A stretch of 64,000 nt of DNA from Cellulomonas sp. Root485 (GCF_001426705.1 NZ_LMFC01000001.1:1641355-1705354); one strand, 5' to 3'; counted from the stretch's first letter, positions 52,613-62,015 are shown. Program-made: numbers and translations. Notes: generated by a model not told the origin, from the sequence alone.

Positions 52613-53470
52613 ATGGCCCAGCAGGTGCGCGGTCGTCGGGTGCTGCCGGTGGGGGCGATCGCGGTCCTCGTCGGGGTCCTGGTCGTCGTCGGCCTGGTCC
52701 TCGGGTTCCAGCGCTCGCTCGTGTTCGTGCCGGACCGGAGCGTCCCACCCCGGGTGTCGGAGGCGTTGCCGGGCGCGCAGGAGGTCTCCCTGCGCACCTC
52801 CGACGGCCTGCGGCTCACGGCCTGGTACCTGCCCGCGCCGGCGGGCTGCACCGCGACCGTGCTGGTCGCGCCGGGCAACGGCGGCCATCGCGGTACCCGC
52901 GTCCCGCTCGCCGCGGCACTGGCCGACGCCGGGTTCGGGGTCCTGCTCCTGGAGTACCGCGGCTACGGAGGCAACCCGGGGACGCCGTCGGAGGCCGGCC
53001 TCCTGCGCGACGCGCGCGCCGCGCGGACGTACCTGCTCGACGTCGGTGTCCCGGCGGCATCCCTGGTCTACCTCGGGGAGAGCCTCGGCGCGGCCGTGGC
53101 GGCCGGGCTGGCCGTCGAGCACCCGCCCGCAGCGCTCGTGCTCCGCTCGCCCTTCACGACGCTCGCCGAGGCAGCACGCGCGGCGTACCATGTGCCCGTC
53201 GGCCCGCTGCTCCTCGACCGGTTCGACGTCCGTGCCGCGGTGCGGCGGACGACCGTCCCGGTCGCCGTCGTCCTCGGTGCCGACGACGCGACCGTGCCGC
53301 CACGCCTGAGCCGGGAGGTCGCCGAGGTGGCCCGGACGGCGTCCCGGTCCGTCACCGAGGTCGTGGTCCCCCGGGCAGGTCACAACGACGCGGCACTGGC
53401 CTCCGGGTCGGCTCTGGTGGATGCTGTGGTGGACGTCGCAACCGCCGGCGCCGCCCCGCCGTGTCGGTGA
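52613..53470 (+). CDS. Membrane-anchored alpha/beta hydrolase (BEM46-like)
   Basis: A 285-residue hydrolase. One N-terminal membrane helix (residues 12-33) anchors the catalytic domain. The oxyanion loop is APGNGGHRG, the nucleophile elbow YLGESLGAAVA, the acid LGADDATVPP and the catalytic His in RAGHNDA, all of the BEM46/FrsA-like group. The leaving group and substrate are unknown. Start ATG 52613 is the first in the frame. Confidence 0.85.
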   Translation: MAQQVRGRRVLPVGAIAVLVGVLVVVGLVLGFQRSLVFVPDRSVPPRVSEALPGAQEVSLRTSDGLRLTAWYLPAPAGCTATVLVAPGNGGHRGTRVPLAAALADAGFGVLLLEYRGYGGNPGTPSEAGLLRDARAARTYLLDVGVPAASLVYLGESLGAAVAAGLAVEHPPAALVLRSPFTTLAEAARAAYHVPVGPLLLDRFDVRAAVRRTTVPVAVVLGADDATVPPRLSREVAEVARTASRSVTEVVVPRAGHNDAALASGSALVDAVVDVATAGAAPPCR

Positions 53471-53691
53471 CGACCTGACAACGATCTCCCGTGTCGCCCG
53501 CGATGATGCACCGAGACGCCCCGCGGCGTGTCACCATCGGCGCGAGCACGGACGGCGCACGCGGGGACGCCGGGCGGTGACGCGGCGCCCGGTCCGGGTC
53601 GCCTGCAACCGGGCACGAGGACGACGCCCGACCGGCCGTGGCACGGCGCGCTGCGCCGTGGTCGCGGTGCGGACGGCGCGAAGGAGGAGAT

Positions 53692-55836
53692 GTGGCACGA
53701 GCACGCCAACGCCGGTCCGGTGGCGCGCGCCCCGATCCAGGCGCCCAGCGGCGCCAGCCTGCGCGTCCCGCCGAGCAGGGGATCATCCCGGTGCTCGCCG
53801 AGGTCGCCGGGCAGGTCGACCGCGCGGTGCAGCGACCGCCGATGCGTCCGGCCGACCGGACGAAGTTCCAGGTCGTGGCACTGCTCGTGCGCGAGGAGCG
53901 CGCCCGGGTGATGGCCGACGGAGCCCTGGGCGAGTCGGGACGCGCCAAGCAGCTCAAGCGGCTCGACGGGGTGGCGACGCAGCTCGCCCGGACCGCAGCC
54001 CGCGACACGTCACTGCTCCAGCTGCTCGCCGAGGACGCCCGGGTCACGGACGCGGCGCGCGCCTACAAGGCGACCCTCATGCGCGCGGGCGGGCTGGAGC
54101 CCCCCGAGGAGCCGGCGCCCGTCGAGAAGCCGGCACCGGCGCTCACCGCCGCGAAGGTGGTGCCGAGGTCGGTCATCTCGCGTCAGCTGGCGAACCCGTT
54201 CCTGGCCCCGGACTTCGAGGCCGCGGCCCAGCGGACCGCCACGCAGGCCCGCCGGCTGGCCGGCTGGGAGCTCCTCGACCCGCTCTTCAACTCCTTCGAG
54301 CGCGCGGCCACCGGTGCGCCGGCCTGCATGACGCTGCCCGAGCCCCGCCCCGTGCCCACTCCCGCCGGCCGCGAGCTGATGCCGCACCAGGCCCAGGTGG
54401 TCACCGCGACGGCCCGAGGTCACCGCACGTTCCTGCTCGCCGACGAGCCAGGGCTGGGCAAGACCGCCCAGGCGCTGCTCGCCGCCCAGGCGGCCGACGC
54501 CTACCCGCTGCTGGTCGTGGTGCCGAACGTGGTCAAGACGAACTGGGCGCACGAGGTGGGGCTGTGGACGCCGTTCCGCCGGCCCACGGTGGTCCACGGC
54601 GACGGCGACCGGATGGACGGGTTCGCGGACGTCGTGATCGTGAACTACGAACTCCTGGACCGGCACGTCGGCTGGCTCGGCGACCTCGGTTTCCGCGGCA
54701 TGGTCGTCGACGAGGCGCACTTCATCAAGAACAAGTCCTCGCAGCGCTCGCAGCACGTCCTGGCGCTCTCCGAGCGGATCCGCGCGCGCGTCGCCCGGCC
54801 GCTGCTGATGGCGCTGACCGGCACCCCGCTGATCAACGACATCGAGGACTTCCGGGCCATCTGGCAGTTCCTCGGCTGGATCGACGACGCGAAGCCGCTC
54901 GGACCGCTCATGGCGGCGCTCGAGGACTCCGGTCTCACCCCGGCCGACCAGGGGTTCTACACGGCAGCGCGGTCCGCCGTCATCGACATGGGCATCGTGC
55001 GTCGTCGCAAGGTCGACGTGGTCGCGGACATCCCCGCGCGCCGGGTGGCGGACCTGCCGGTCGAGCTCGACGGCGCGGCAGGCCGCTCGATCCGCGCCGC
55101 CGAGGCCGCGCTCGCAGCCCAGATGGTCGCCCGCTACCGGTCGGCCGTGGACGTGCGGTCCGGCGGCGCGGGCGAGGACGAGATCGACGACGAGCTCGTG
55201 CGCAGGGTCGCGGCGGCGGAGCTGAAGGACGCGAGCTCGAAGGCCGGCGGTGAGAACGTCTTCACGATGGTCCGCCGGATCGGCCAGGCCAAGGCCGGGC
55301 TGGCCGCCGACTACGCGGCGCAGCTCGCCCGCAACGTCGGCAAGGTCGTGTTCTTCGCCAAGCACGTCGACGTGATGGACCAGGCCGAGCAGACCTTCGC
55401 GGACCGCGGCATCCGGTACGCCTCGATCCGCGGCGACCAGACGACGAGGACGCGCAACAAGAACGTCGCCGCCTTCGTCGACGACCCGGATGTGCAGATC
55501 GTCGTGTGCTCCCTGACGGCCGCCGGCGTGGGGCTGAACCTCCAGGTCGCGTCCAACCTGGTGCTGGCCGAGCTGTCCTGGACCCACGCGGAGCAGACCC
55601 AGGCCATCGACCGGATCCACCGGATCGGCCAGGACGAGCCGGTCACCGCGTGGCGGATCATCGCCGCGCAGACCATCGACGCCCGGATCGCCGAGCTGAT
55701 CGACAGCAAGTCGGGGCTCGCGGCCCGGGCGCTGGACGGTGCGGGGGACGAGGACCTCACCTCGTCGACCGACGTCCAGCTCGACGCCCTGGTCGGGGTG
55801 CTGAGGGACGCGCTCGCCGCAGAGGGCATGCGCTGA
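53692..55836 (+). CDS. SNF2-family DEAD/DEAH-box ATPase
   Basis: A 714-residue protein. The first 225 residues are basic and not recognised. The SNF2 ATPase core follows: MPHQAQVVTATARG (Q-like motif), Walker A DEPGLGKTAQA (251-261), DEAH box (340-343) and ALTGTPLIND, then the C-terminal lobe with VVFFAKHVDVM, SLTAAGVGLNLQVA and motif VI QAIDRIHRIGQ (about 645). This matches bacterial RapA/HepA-like or SMARCAL1-type remodellers acting on double-stranded nucleic acid. The GTG at 53692 has AAGGAGGA upstream. Confidence 0.88.
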   Translation: MARARQRRSGGARPDPGAQRRQPARPAEQGIIPVLAEVAGQVDRAVQRPPMRPADRTKFQVVALLVREERARVMADGALGESGRAKQLKRLDGVATQLARTAARDTSLLQLLAEDARVTDAARAYKATLMRAGGLEPPEEPAPVEKPAPALTAAKVVPRSVISRQLANPFLAPDFEAAAQRTATQARRLAGWELLDPLFNSFERAATGAPACMTLPEPRPVPTPAGRELMPHQAQVVTATARGHRTFLLADEPGLGKTAQALLAAQAADAYPLLVVVPNVVKTNWAHEVGLWTPFRRPTVVHGDGDRMDGFADVVIVNYELLDRHVGWLGDLGFRGMVVDEAHFIKNKSSQRSQHVLALSERIRARVARPLLMALTGTPLINDIEDFRAIWQFLGWIDDAKPLGPLMAALEDSGLTPADQGFYTAARSAVIDMGIVRRRKVDVVADIPARRVADLPVELDGAAGRSIRAAEAALAAQMVARYRSAVDVRSGGAGEDEIDDELVRRVAAAELKDASSKAGGENVFTMVRRIGQAKAGLAADYAAQLARNVGKVVFFAKHVDVMDQAEQTFADRGIRYASIRGDQTTRTRNKNVAAFVDDPDVQIVVCSLTAAGVGLNLQVASNLVLAELSWTHAEQTQAIDRIHRIGQDEPVTAWRIIAAQTIDARIAELIDSKSGLAARALDGAGDEDLTSSTDVQLDALVGVLRDALAAEGMR

Positions 55837-55999
55837 TCCGGACCGTCGGAAACGGCTGGCGCGCCGGCCGACGCCAGGTGAGCATGGGTCGCATGTCCGC
55901 TCCGGCCGCTGCCGATCACTGATCTCGGGTCTGCCCACCTGATCGCGCCCGTCCCCACGACGGGTACCTGTGCGCGCCCCGACGGCCGGAAGCAGCCCC

Positions 56000-56845
56000 A
56001 TGACCCTCCCTTCGTCGTGGGTCGAGATCGCGTGTGACGAGTCCGGGTTCTCCGGCAGCAACCTCCTCGACCCCCTCTCCCCCGTGCTCGTCCATGCGAG
56101 CACAGACCTGTCCCTGTCGGAGGCCACCGACGTGGTCGCCCTGCTGCGGTCGCCGCCCGGCGGCGCGTCCGAGTACAAGGCCGGGCGGCTGCTGCGGGCC
56201 GACCAGCGTCCGGCGCTGGAGTGGTTCCTCGCGACGCTGCGCGGCCGCGCCCACGTCCACGTCATCGACAAGACCGAGTTCGTCGCCGCCCGGGTGCTCG
56301 ACCTGTTCGCGGAGGAACCGTCGTACGGAGCGGGCACGAGCCTGGGCCGCGACCACTCCGCCGCCGGGCACGCGCTCCGGAGCCACCCCGAGCTGCTCGC
56401 CGCGTTCGTCGACCTCGCCCGCACGAAGCGGCTCCGGTGGGTCGACCGCGACGCGATCGACCGGTTCGTGGCGGCGATGCCCGCCGACGTGCCGGCGCTG
56501 CGTGGGCTGACGCGCGCGCGGGTCGAGCGCGTGATGGGTCGGCTGGTCGACGGCGATCCTGCCTTCCCCCCGCCGTTGGAGCCGCTGGTGCCCGCCCTCG
56601 CCGAGACGCTGCTGTTCTGGAGCGCCCGGGCGCGGTCGGTCGCGGTCGTGCACGACGAGCAGAGCGCGTTGACCCCTGGCCGGGTGGCCGGGCTGGCGGC
56701 GTACCTCGCCCAGGCCGTCTCGCCGTCGCCCGCACCGTTGCGCTCGTTCCGGCAGGTCGACTCGCGGGACGACGCGCGCGTCCAGGTGGCCGATCTGCTC
56801 GCCGGGGTCGCCCGTCGGCGCCTCAGTCACCGGGCGGACAAGTAA
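56000..56845 (+). CDS. DUF3800-like protein
   Basis: A 281-residue protein. WVEIACDESGFSGSNLL holds the D-E-S-G motif at the N-terminus and RQVDSRDDARVQVADLLAGV near the C-terminus; together these are the DUF3800 pattern, an RNase H-like fold of unknown activity. It may be a nuclease or DNA-binding protein, and family members sometimes accompany helicases. It begins 163 bases after the SNF2 gene on the same strand. The stop codon is inside a palindromic operator. ATG 56000 is preceded by GGAAG. Confidence 0.7.
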   Translation: MTLPSSWVEIACDESGFSGSNLLDPLSPVLVHASTDLSLSEATDVVALLRSPPGGASEYKAGRLLRADQRPALEWFLATLRGRAHVHVIDKTEFVAARVLDLFAEEPSYGAGTSLGRDHSAAGHALRSHPELLAAFVDLARTKRLRWVDRDAIDRFVAAMPADVPALRGLTRARVERVMGRLVDGDPAFPPPLEPLVPALAETLLFWSARARSVAVVHDEQSALTPGRVAGLAAYLAQAVSPSPAPLRSFRQVDSRDDARVQVADLLAGVARRRLSHRADK

Positions 56846-56881
56846 CAGTTACTTGCCAGTCAGTAACACTCGCCGTTACTG
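56839..56881. promoter_or_regulatory. Two inverted repeats upstream of the GH16 gene
   Basis: CAAGTAAC-A-GTTACTTG (56839-56855) is a perfect 17-bp palindrome, followed by CAGTAAC-N7-GTTACTG (56861-56881). Both use the same GTAAC/GTTAC half-site, in four copies, 100-140 bases before the GH16 start. This suggests cooperative binding by one regulator. Confidence 0.6.
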
Positions 56882-56924
56882 TGCCGCAAAACGGACAGGG
56901 TCGTCCGCACACGTGCGCAGCGTC

Positions 56925-56938
56925 GTGACACGTGTCAC
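56925..56938. promoter_or_regulatory. Palindrome between the repeats and the GH16 start
   Basis: GTGACACGTGTCAC is a perfect 14-bp palindrome, 43 bases before the GH16 ATG. It could be a second regulator site or a transcription-start-proximal operator. Confidence 0.45.
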
Positions 56939-56981
56939 CGACCGAAGCTGTCCGCTCGCCGAACGGTTCCAGGAGGCAACG

Positions 56982-58256
56982 ATGCATCCCGCACGCCCAC
57001 GCACCGCCACCCATCGAGCACACACGCTCGCCGCGGCCCTCGGAGCCGCCGCCCTCGTCGCCGCCGGCCTGGTGGCCTCCACCTCGACCCCCGCCGAGGC
57101 CGCGATCGGCGACGTCATCTGGTCGCAGGAGTTCAACGGCTCCGCCGGCAGCGCCCCCGACTCCGCCGTCTGGAACTACGACACCGGGGCCGGCGGGTGG
57201 GGCAACGCCGAGCTGCAGAACTACACGACGTCCCGCAACAACTCCGCGCTCGACGGGCAGGGCAACCTCGTCATCACCGCCCGGCGCGAGGGCGACGGGT
57301 CGTACACGTCCGCGCGGCTGCAGAGCAACGACAAGGTCGAGGTGAAGTACGGCCGCGTCGAGGCCCGCATCCAGATCCCGCGCGGCCAGGGCATCTGGCC
57401 GGCGTTCTGGATGCTCGGCGGCGACTTCCCGCAGAACGCGTGGCCGTCGTCCGGCGAGATCGACATCATGGAGAACGTCGGCAAGGAACCGCACCGCATC
57501 TACGGCACGGTGCACGGCCCCGGCTACTCGGGCGGCAGCGGCATCACCGGCGCGTACCAGCACCCGCAGAACTGGTCGTTCGCCGACGCGTTCCACACCT
57601 TCGCCGTGGACTGGAAGCCCGGCTCGATCACGTGGTCCGTGGACGGGAACGTCTACCACCAGGTCACGACCGCCCGCGTCGGCGGTAACCCGTGGGTGTT
57701 CGACAAGGCGTTCTTCCTCATCCTCAACGTCGCCGTCGGCGGCCAGTGGCCCGGCTACCCCGACGGCTCGACCCAGTTCCCGCAGCAGATGAAGGTGGAC
57801 TACGTCCGCGTCTACGACAACGGCTCTGGTTCGGGCGGCGGAGGCGGCGGAGGCGGCGGCTCCCTCCCCACGGGTACCGGCACGATCCGCGTCGCGAACT
57901 CCCTGTGCCTCGACGTGCCCTGGGCGCAGACCAACGACGGCAACCCGATCCAGGTCGTCGGCTGCAACGGCAACGCCGCCCAGCAGTGGACCCGTGGGTC
58001 CGACGGCACCGTCCGCGCACTCGGCAAGTGCCTCGACGTCAGCGGCGGCGGGACCGCCAACGGAACCGTCGTGCAGCTGTGGACGTGCAACGGCACCGGG
58101 GCCCAGAAGTGGACCTACGACTCCGGGACGCGCGCGCTGAAGAACCCCCAGTCCGGACGCTGCCTCGACGCCGTCGGCGGCACCCCCGTGCACGACGGGC
58201 AGCGCGTGAACCTGTGGGACTGCCACGGCGGCGCGAACCAGCAGTGGTACCTCTGA
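56982..58256 (+). CDS. Secreted GH16 endo-beta-1,3-glucanase with ricin-type CBM13
   Basis: A 424-residue exported laminarinase-like enzyme. Signal peptide residues 1-40 end AEA-AI. The GH16 domain (about 42-280) has the catalytic motif GEIDIMENVG, Glu159 nucleophile, Asp161, Glu164 acid/base, preceded by IWPAFWMLGG. A Gly/Ser linker (285-297) leads to a beta-trefoil CBM13 (about 298-424) with QxW repeats QQWTRG, QKWTYD and QQWYL. Target is probably laminarin or fungal beta-1,3-glucan. AGGAGG lies five bases before the ATG. A perfect terminator follows. Confidence 0.93.
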   Translation: MHPARPRTATHRAHTLAAALGAAALVAAGLVASTSTPAEAAIGDVIWSQEFNGSAGSAPDSAVWNYDTGAGGWGNAELQNYTTSRNNSALDGQGNLVITARREGDGSYTSARLQSNDKVEVKYGRVEARIQIPRGQGIWPAFWMLGGDFPQNAWPSSGEIDIMENVGKEPHRIYGTVHGPGYSGGSGITGAYQHPQNWSFADAFHTFAVDWKPGSITWSVDGNVYHQVTTARVGGNPWVFDKAFFLILNVAVGGQWPGYPDGSTQFPQQMKVDYVRVYDNGSGSGGGGGGGGGSLPTGTGTIRVANSLCLDVPWAQTNDGNPIQVVGCNGNAAQQWTRGSDGTVRALGKCLDVSGGGTANGTVVQLWTCNGTGAQKWTYDSGTRALKNPQSGRCLDAVGGTPVHDGQRVNLWDCHGGANQQWYL

Positions 58257-58279
58257 CACGCTGACCTCGGAATGACGAA

Positions 58280-58315
58280 GCTCGGGGGCGACGGTCTGCA
58301 CCGTCGCCCCCGAGC
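58280..58315. terminator. Bidirectional terminator between the GH16 and GH43 genes
   Basis: A perfect 16-bp stem (58280-58295 with 58300-58315) with a four-base loop lies between two convergent stop codons. Confidence 0.85.
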
Positions 58316-58335
58316 GTCAGATCAGCGGAGCCGCC

Positions 58336-60156
58336 TTACGAGCGGGTCCACTGCATGCTGGTCGCCGTGGTGCAGGTCCGCTGCTCCAGGGCAGCGCCGG
58401 CGGCGGTCGAGCCGTTGACCACCGTCAGACACTTGTTGCTGTTGAGGTTGACCAGCTGGGAGTAGCCGTCGCCGGTCGATCGCCAGGTGAACGCCTGGTT
58501 CGGGTTGGTGTGGCAGGTGTACTGGATCACGGCCGCGCCGTCGGCGGTGGACGCGCCGCTGACGTCGATGCACTTGCCGCTGTGCACGCTCTGCAGCCGC
58601 ACGGTGCCGTTGCCGGCGTCGAGGAAGCGCCACTGCTGCCAGGCGGTGCCGCTGTTCGTCCACTGACCGATGACCGCGAGGTTGTCGAGGCTGGCCTGCT
58701 GGACGTCGATGACCTGCCCGCTGTTGCGGTTGGTGATCCGGTACGCCGTCGGGGTGGTGCTGCCCCCGCCACTGAACTGCCACCAGTTCACGTTGAACAG
58801 GTTGCCCGTGCCGCCGGCGAACCGCAGGTACAGGTCGTGCGTGCCGGTCGCCCCGGACACCGCACAGGTGGTCGTCGTCCAGGCCTGCCAGCCGCCGGTG
58901 CCTACGACGGTGCAGGTGCCGACGACCGGGCCGCTGGTGCCGTCGAGCCGCACCTCGATCCTGCCCCCGGAGGTTGCGGAGGCTACCCGTGCGGAGAACG
59001 AGGATGCCCCGGTGCCGAACGCGACGCCCTTGACCTTGACGTAGTCCCCGTTCTCGATGAAGCCGATGTTCATGCCGCCCTCGGTGGCCGGCTCCGTCTC
59101 GATGCCGGAGCCCCAGGCGATCGTCTCGGCCTCCTGCCGGACGTACGGGTCGAGCGTGCCCACACCAGGTGCGCCGGTGGACGTCATGTTGATGGTCGGG
59201 ATGGTGCCGTCGGAGTTGTAGCTGAACTTCTCGACCGCGACGGAGCGCGTGTAGCCGCCACCTCCTGGCAGCGCCCCGTTGTGGTAGAAGAAGTACGACC
59301 CGCCCTTGAAGTCGATGACGCCGGCGTGGTTGGTGAAGCTGCTGCCCTGCGTCGGCATGATCGTCCCCCGGTACGTCCACGGCCCGGTGGGACCGGGCGA
59401 CGTGGAGTAGCCGAGGAACTCCGAGCAGCACTTCGCCGCGAACACGTTGTAGTAGAGCCCGCCACGCTTGTAGACCCAGGGCCCTTCCTCGTAGAGCGTC
59501 GGACGGTTGGCGACGTTGCCGGTGCGGGTCCCGAACCCGGCGGTGGTCAGCGGGATCTTCGTCGCGCTGCCGGAGTACGAGATCATGTCGGCGTTGAGCT
59601 TCACGTACCAGAGGTTCGGGTTGCCCCAGTACAGGTACGCCTGCCCGTCGTCTTCGATCATGACGGTCGGGTCGATCTCGTTGGTACCCACCAGCGGGCG
59701 GCCGATGGCGTCGCGGAACGGGCCGGTCGGGCTGTCCGAGACGCCCACCCCGATGACCATCTGCCCGGTCGACCGCTGCCGCACGGGGACGTACCAGTAG
59801 TACTTCCCGTTGCGGGCGACGACCTGCCCGGCCCACGCGTTCAGGTCCGCCCACGAGAAGGTCGCGAGCGACATCGGGGAGCCGTGGTCCGTCCAGTTCA
59901 CCATGTCGGCGGACGAGAAGACGCGCCACTCCTTCATCGTGAAGTACGTCGAGGCGTCCTCGTCGTGCCCCGTGTACAGGTACACCCGTCCGTCGACCAC
60001 CAGCGGCGCCGGGTCGGCGGTGTAGAGGTGCTGGACGATCGGGTTGTCGGCCTGTGCCGGCGCTGCGGGCAGCAGCGTGACGGCGCAGACCAGCGCGGCA
60101 AGCACGGCGACGACGGACCGCAGCCTGGTCCTCGCACCTCGGACCTGGGCCGTCAC
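58336..60156 (-). CDS. Secreted GH43 arabinan/xylan-degrading enzyme with CBM6 and CBM13
   Basis: A 606-residue exported enzyme. The signal peptide ends near AQA-DN (residue 37). The five-bladed propeller GH43 domain (about 38-330) has candidate residues Asp48 (ADPAPLVVDGRVYLYTG), Asp162 (EIDPTVMIEDDGQAYLYWG) and Glu224 (YEEGPWVYKRGG). A CBM6-like domain (about 335-455, QEAETIAWGSGIETEP) and a ricin-type CBM13 (about 462-606) follow. Alpha-arabinofuranosidase or beta-xylosidase activity is likely. The GTG at 60156 overlaps the GH27 stop by four bases, so it is translated second in that operon. Confidence 0.9.
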   Translation of the reverse strand: MTAQVRGARTRLRSVVAVLAALVCAVTLLPAAPAQADNPIVQHLYTADPAPLVVDGRVYLYTGHDEDASTYFTMKEWRVFSSADMVNWTDHGSPMSLATFSWADLNAWAGQVVARNGKYYWYVPVRQRSTGQMVIGVGVSDSPTGPFRDAIGRPLVGTNEIDPTVMIEDDGQAYLYWGNPNLWYVKLNADMISYSGSATKIPLTTAGFGTRTGNVANRPTLYEEGPWVYKRGGLYYNVFAAKCCSEFLGYSTSPGPTGPWTYRGTIMPTQGSSFTNHAGVIDFKGGSYFFYHNGALPGGGGYTRSVAVEKFSYNSDGTIPTINMTSTGAPGVGTLDPYVRQEAETIAWGSGIETEPATEGGMNIGFIENGDYVKVKGVAFGTGASSFSARVASATSGGRIEVRLDGTSGPVVGTCTVVGTGGWQAWTTTTCAVSGATGTHDLYLRFAGGTGNLFNVNWWQFSGGGSTTPTAYRITNRNSGQVIDVQQASLDNLAVIGQWTNSGTAWQQWRFLDAGNGTVRLQSVHSGKCIDVSGASTADGAAVIQYTCHTNPNQAFTWRSTGDGYSQLVNLNSNKCLTVVNGSTAAGAALEQRTCTTATSMQWTRS

Positions 60157-61805
60157 GACTTGCTCCACCGCTGGTTGGTGCCGCCGTGGCACGACCAGAG
60201 GATCACGGGCGTGCCGTTCGCGGACGCGCCGCCGTTGACGTCGAGGCACAGCGACGGGAACCGGCCGTTGCTCACCGTGCCGTTGCTGTTGAACGTCCAC
60301 TGCTGGTTGGTGCCGCCGTTGCAGTCCCAGATCTGCACACGCGTGCCGTTGACCGCGGTCAACGGGACGTCGAGGCACTTGCCGAGGACCTTCAGCGTCT
60401 GACCGTCCTGAGTGAACTGCTGGTTGGCGTTGGTGTGGCAGTCCCAGATCAACGTGCCGGTGCCGTTGGTGCTCGTGCCGCGGTCGACGTCGACGCACCG
60501 TCCGGCGGACGCGCTGCGCAGCCGGAACGTGGTGGGGGTCGGCGGGTCGACGATGCTGCCTCCGCTGACCCGGTAGACCACGGTGCCGTGCGCCGGGACG
60601 CTCGCGGAGATGGTCCCGGTGCTGGTCGAGGTCGCGTTGGTCCACGCGTCCTTCAGCGTGAACGAGCTGCCGCCCTTGCCGATCGCCGCCGCGGTGGTGG
60701 AGACCGTCGTGGTGGAGCTGCCCTGGTTGAACAGGGCGACGGCGACGTCACCGTTGGCCAGCGGCTTGGCGAGCACCCGACGCGTACCGTCGTTGGACAC
60801 CTGGACCGCCTGCTTCCCGAGGGTGTCCTGGTTGATCGCGATGAGGTTGGCGTTCTTGAGGATGTCCAGCGTTCCCGAGCTGGCCGAGCGCAGGTCGTTG
60901 CCCATCATGAGCGGGGAGGCCATCACGGCCCACAGCGCGAAGTGGCTGCGCATCTCCGTGTCGGTCATGCCACCCCGGCCGACCTCCATCATGTCCGGGT
61001 CGTTGAACCCACCGGGTGCGGCGTAGCCGGCCATCGGCACGGTGACGTTGACGATGTTCTGGATGCCCATCGGGTAGCCGTTGGTCTGGCCGGTGTCCCA
61101 GGCGTTCGTGATGTCCTCGGTGGTCCGCCAGAGGTTCGCGACGTCGCTCCAGTTGCGCTGCGGCCCCGTCTTGGAGTGGATGCTGTTCGAGTTGATGCTG
61201 TAGACGATGGGCCGACCCGTGGCCTTGAGCGCGTCCCGCATGATGCTCAGCCGGGAGACCTGCTCCGAGATGCTGCCGGTGGGCGAGCACCAGTCGTACT
61301 TGAGGTAGTCCACACCCCAGGCGGCGAACTGACGGGCGTCCTGGTACTCGTGGTTGAGGCTTCCGGTGGAGCCGGGGTAGCTGTCGAAGTACTGCGCGCA
61401 GGTCTGGTCCAGCGGTCCCTGGTAGATGCCGAACAGCAGCCCGCGGGCGTGCAGGTAGTCGCCGAGCGCCCTCATGCCGCTCGGGAACCGCTGCGGGTCA
61501 CCCTGCAGGTTGCCCTGCCCGTCACGGTTGGGGTTGAACCAGCAGTCGTCGACGACGACGTACTTGTAGCCCAGGTCCCGCAGGCCGGTGCTCACGATCG
61601 TGTCGGCCATCTGGCGGATGAGGGTCTCGTTGATGTTGCAGCCGAACGTGTTCCAGGTGTTCCAGCCCATCGGGGGCGTCCGTGCAACACCGTTGTCCAG
61701 CGCCTGGGCCGGTCGAGGGGTCACGACCGCCTCGGTCGTCACCGTGGCGAGCGTGAGCGCCAGGACGCCGAGGACGGCGGCGAACCATCTCTTGCGTGTA
61801 CGCAT
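60153..61805 (-). CDS. Secreted GH27 alpha-galactosidase with ricin-type CBM13
   Basis: A 550-residue exported enzyme. The signal peptide ends AQA-LD. The (beta/alpha)8 GH27 domain (about 38-330) starts RTPPMGWNTWNTFGC, has nucleophile Asp171 in YLKYDWC and acid/base Asp231 in WRTTEDI. A beta-sandwich domain and a CBM13 (about 425-550, QQFTQDG, QQWTFN, QRWSKS) follow. It may also act on beta-L-arabinopyranosides, as some GH27 members do. ATG 61805 has AAGGAG six bases upstream. It is the first gene of the GH27-GH43 operon, consistent with galactoarabinan or arabinogalactan breakdown. Confidence 0.93.
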   Translation of the reverse strand: MRTRKRWFAAVLGVLALTLATVTTEAVVTPRPAQALDNGVARTPPMGWNTWNTFGCNINETLIRQMADTIVSTGLRDLGYKYVVVDDCWFNPNRDGQGNLQGDPQRFPSGMRALGDYLHARGLLFGIYQGPLDQTCAQYFDSYPGSTGSLNHEYQDARQFAAWGVDYLKYDWCSPTGSISEQVSRLSIMRDALKATGRPIVYSINSNSIHSKTGPQRNWSDVANLWRTTEDITNAWDTGQTNGYPMGIQNIVNVTVPMAGYAAPGGFNDPDMMEVGRGGMTDTEMRSHFALWAVMASPLMMGNDLRSASSGTLDILKNANLIAINQDTLGKQAVQVSNDGTRRVLAKPLANGDVAVALFNQGSSTTTVSTTAAAIGKGGSSFTLKDAWTNATSTSTGTISASVPAHGTVVYRVSGGSIVDPPTPTTFRLRSASAGRCVDVDRGTSTNGTGTLIWDCHTNANQQFTQDGQTLKVLGKCLDVPLTAVNGTRVQIWDCNGGTNQQWTFNSNGTVSNGRFPSLCLDVNGGASANGTPVILWSCHGGTNQRWSKS

Positions 61806-61902
61806 GTGCATCTCCTTGCTCCGGGGACGTCCGCGGTGCCGGGAGCTCGCCGGCACGGCGTGTCCTGTGCGGCGATGGCGTCGTTGCCAGCGCGACGCGG
61901 CG

Positions 61903-61949
61903 ATGTTATCGCTAACATTTATCGATAAACCGTTTAAGTTGCGCAACTT
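61903..61949. promoter_or_regulatory. Three tandem palindromes upstream of the GH27-GH43 operon
   Basis: ATGTTA-TCGC-TAACAT (61903-61918), TTTATCGATAAA (61918-61929) and AAGTTGCGCAACTT (61936-61949) lie in line, 100-145 bases before the GH27 start and 67-110 before the divergent membrane protein gene. The first two share a TTATCG core, as LacI-family operators often do. Carbohydrate-responsive repression is inferred. Confidence 0.6.
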
Positions 61950-62015
61950 CCTCGACGTCCGAGGCCGGCACGCCTTCGTCTGGACGGGCAACCCGGGGAG
62001 CGGGAGCATCGCGAC

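Noticed and set aside
54010-56424. An 804-codon open frame antisense to the SNF2 and DUF3800-like genes.
   Set aside because: No domain is recognisable and composition is that of antisense high-GC coding DNA.
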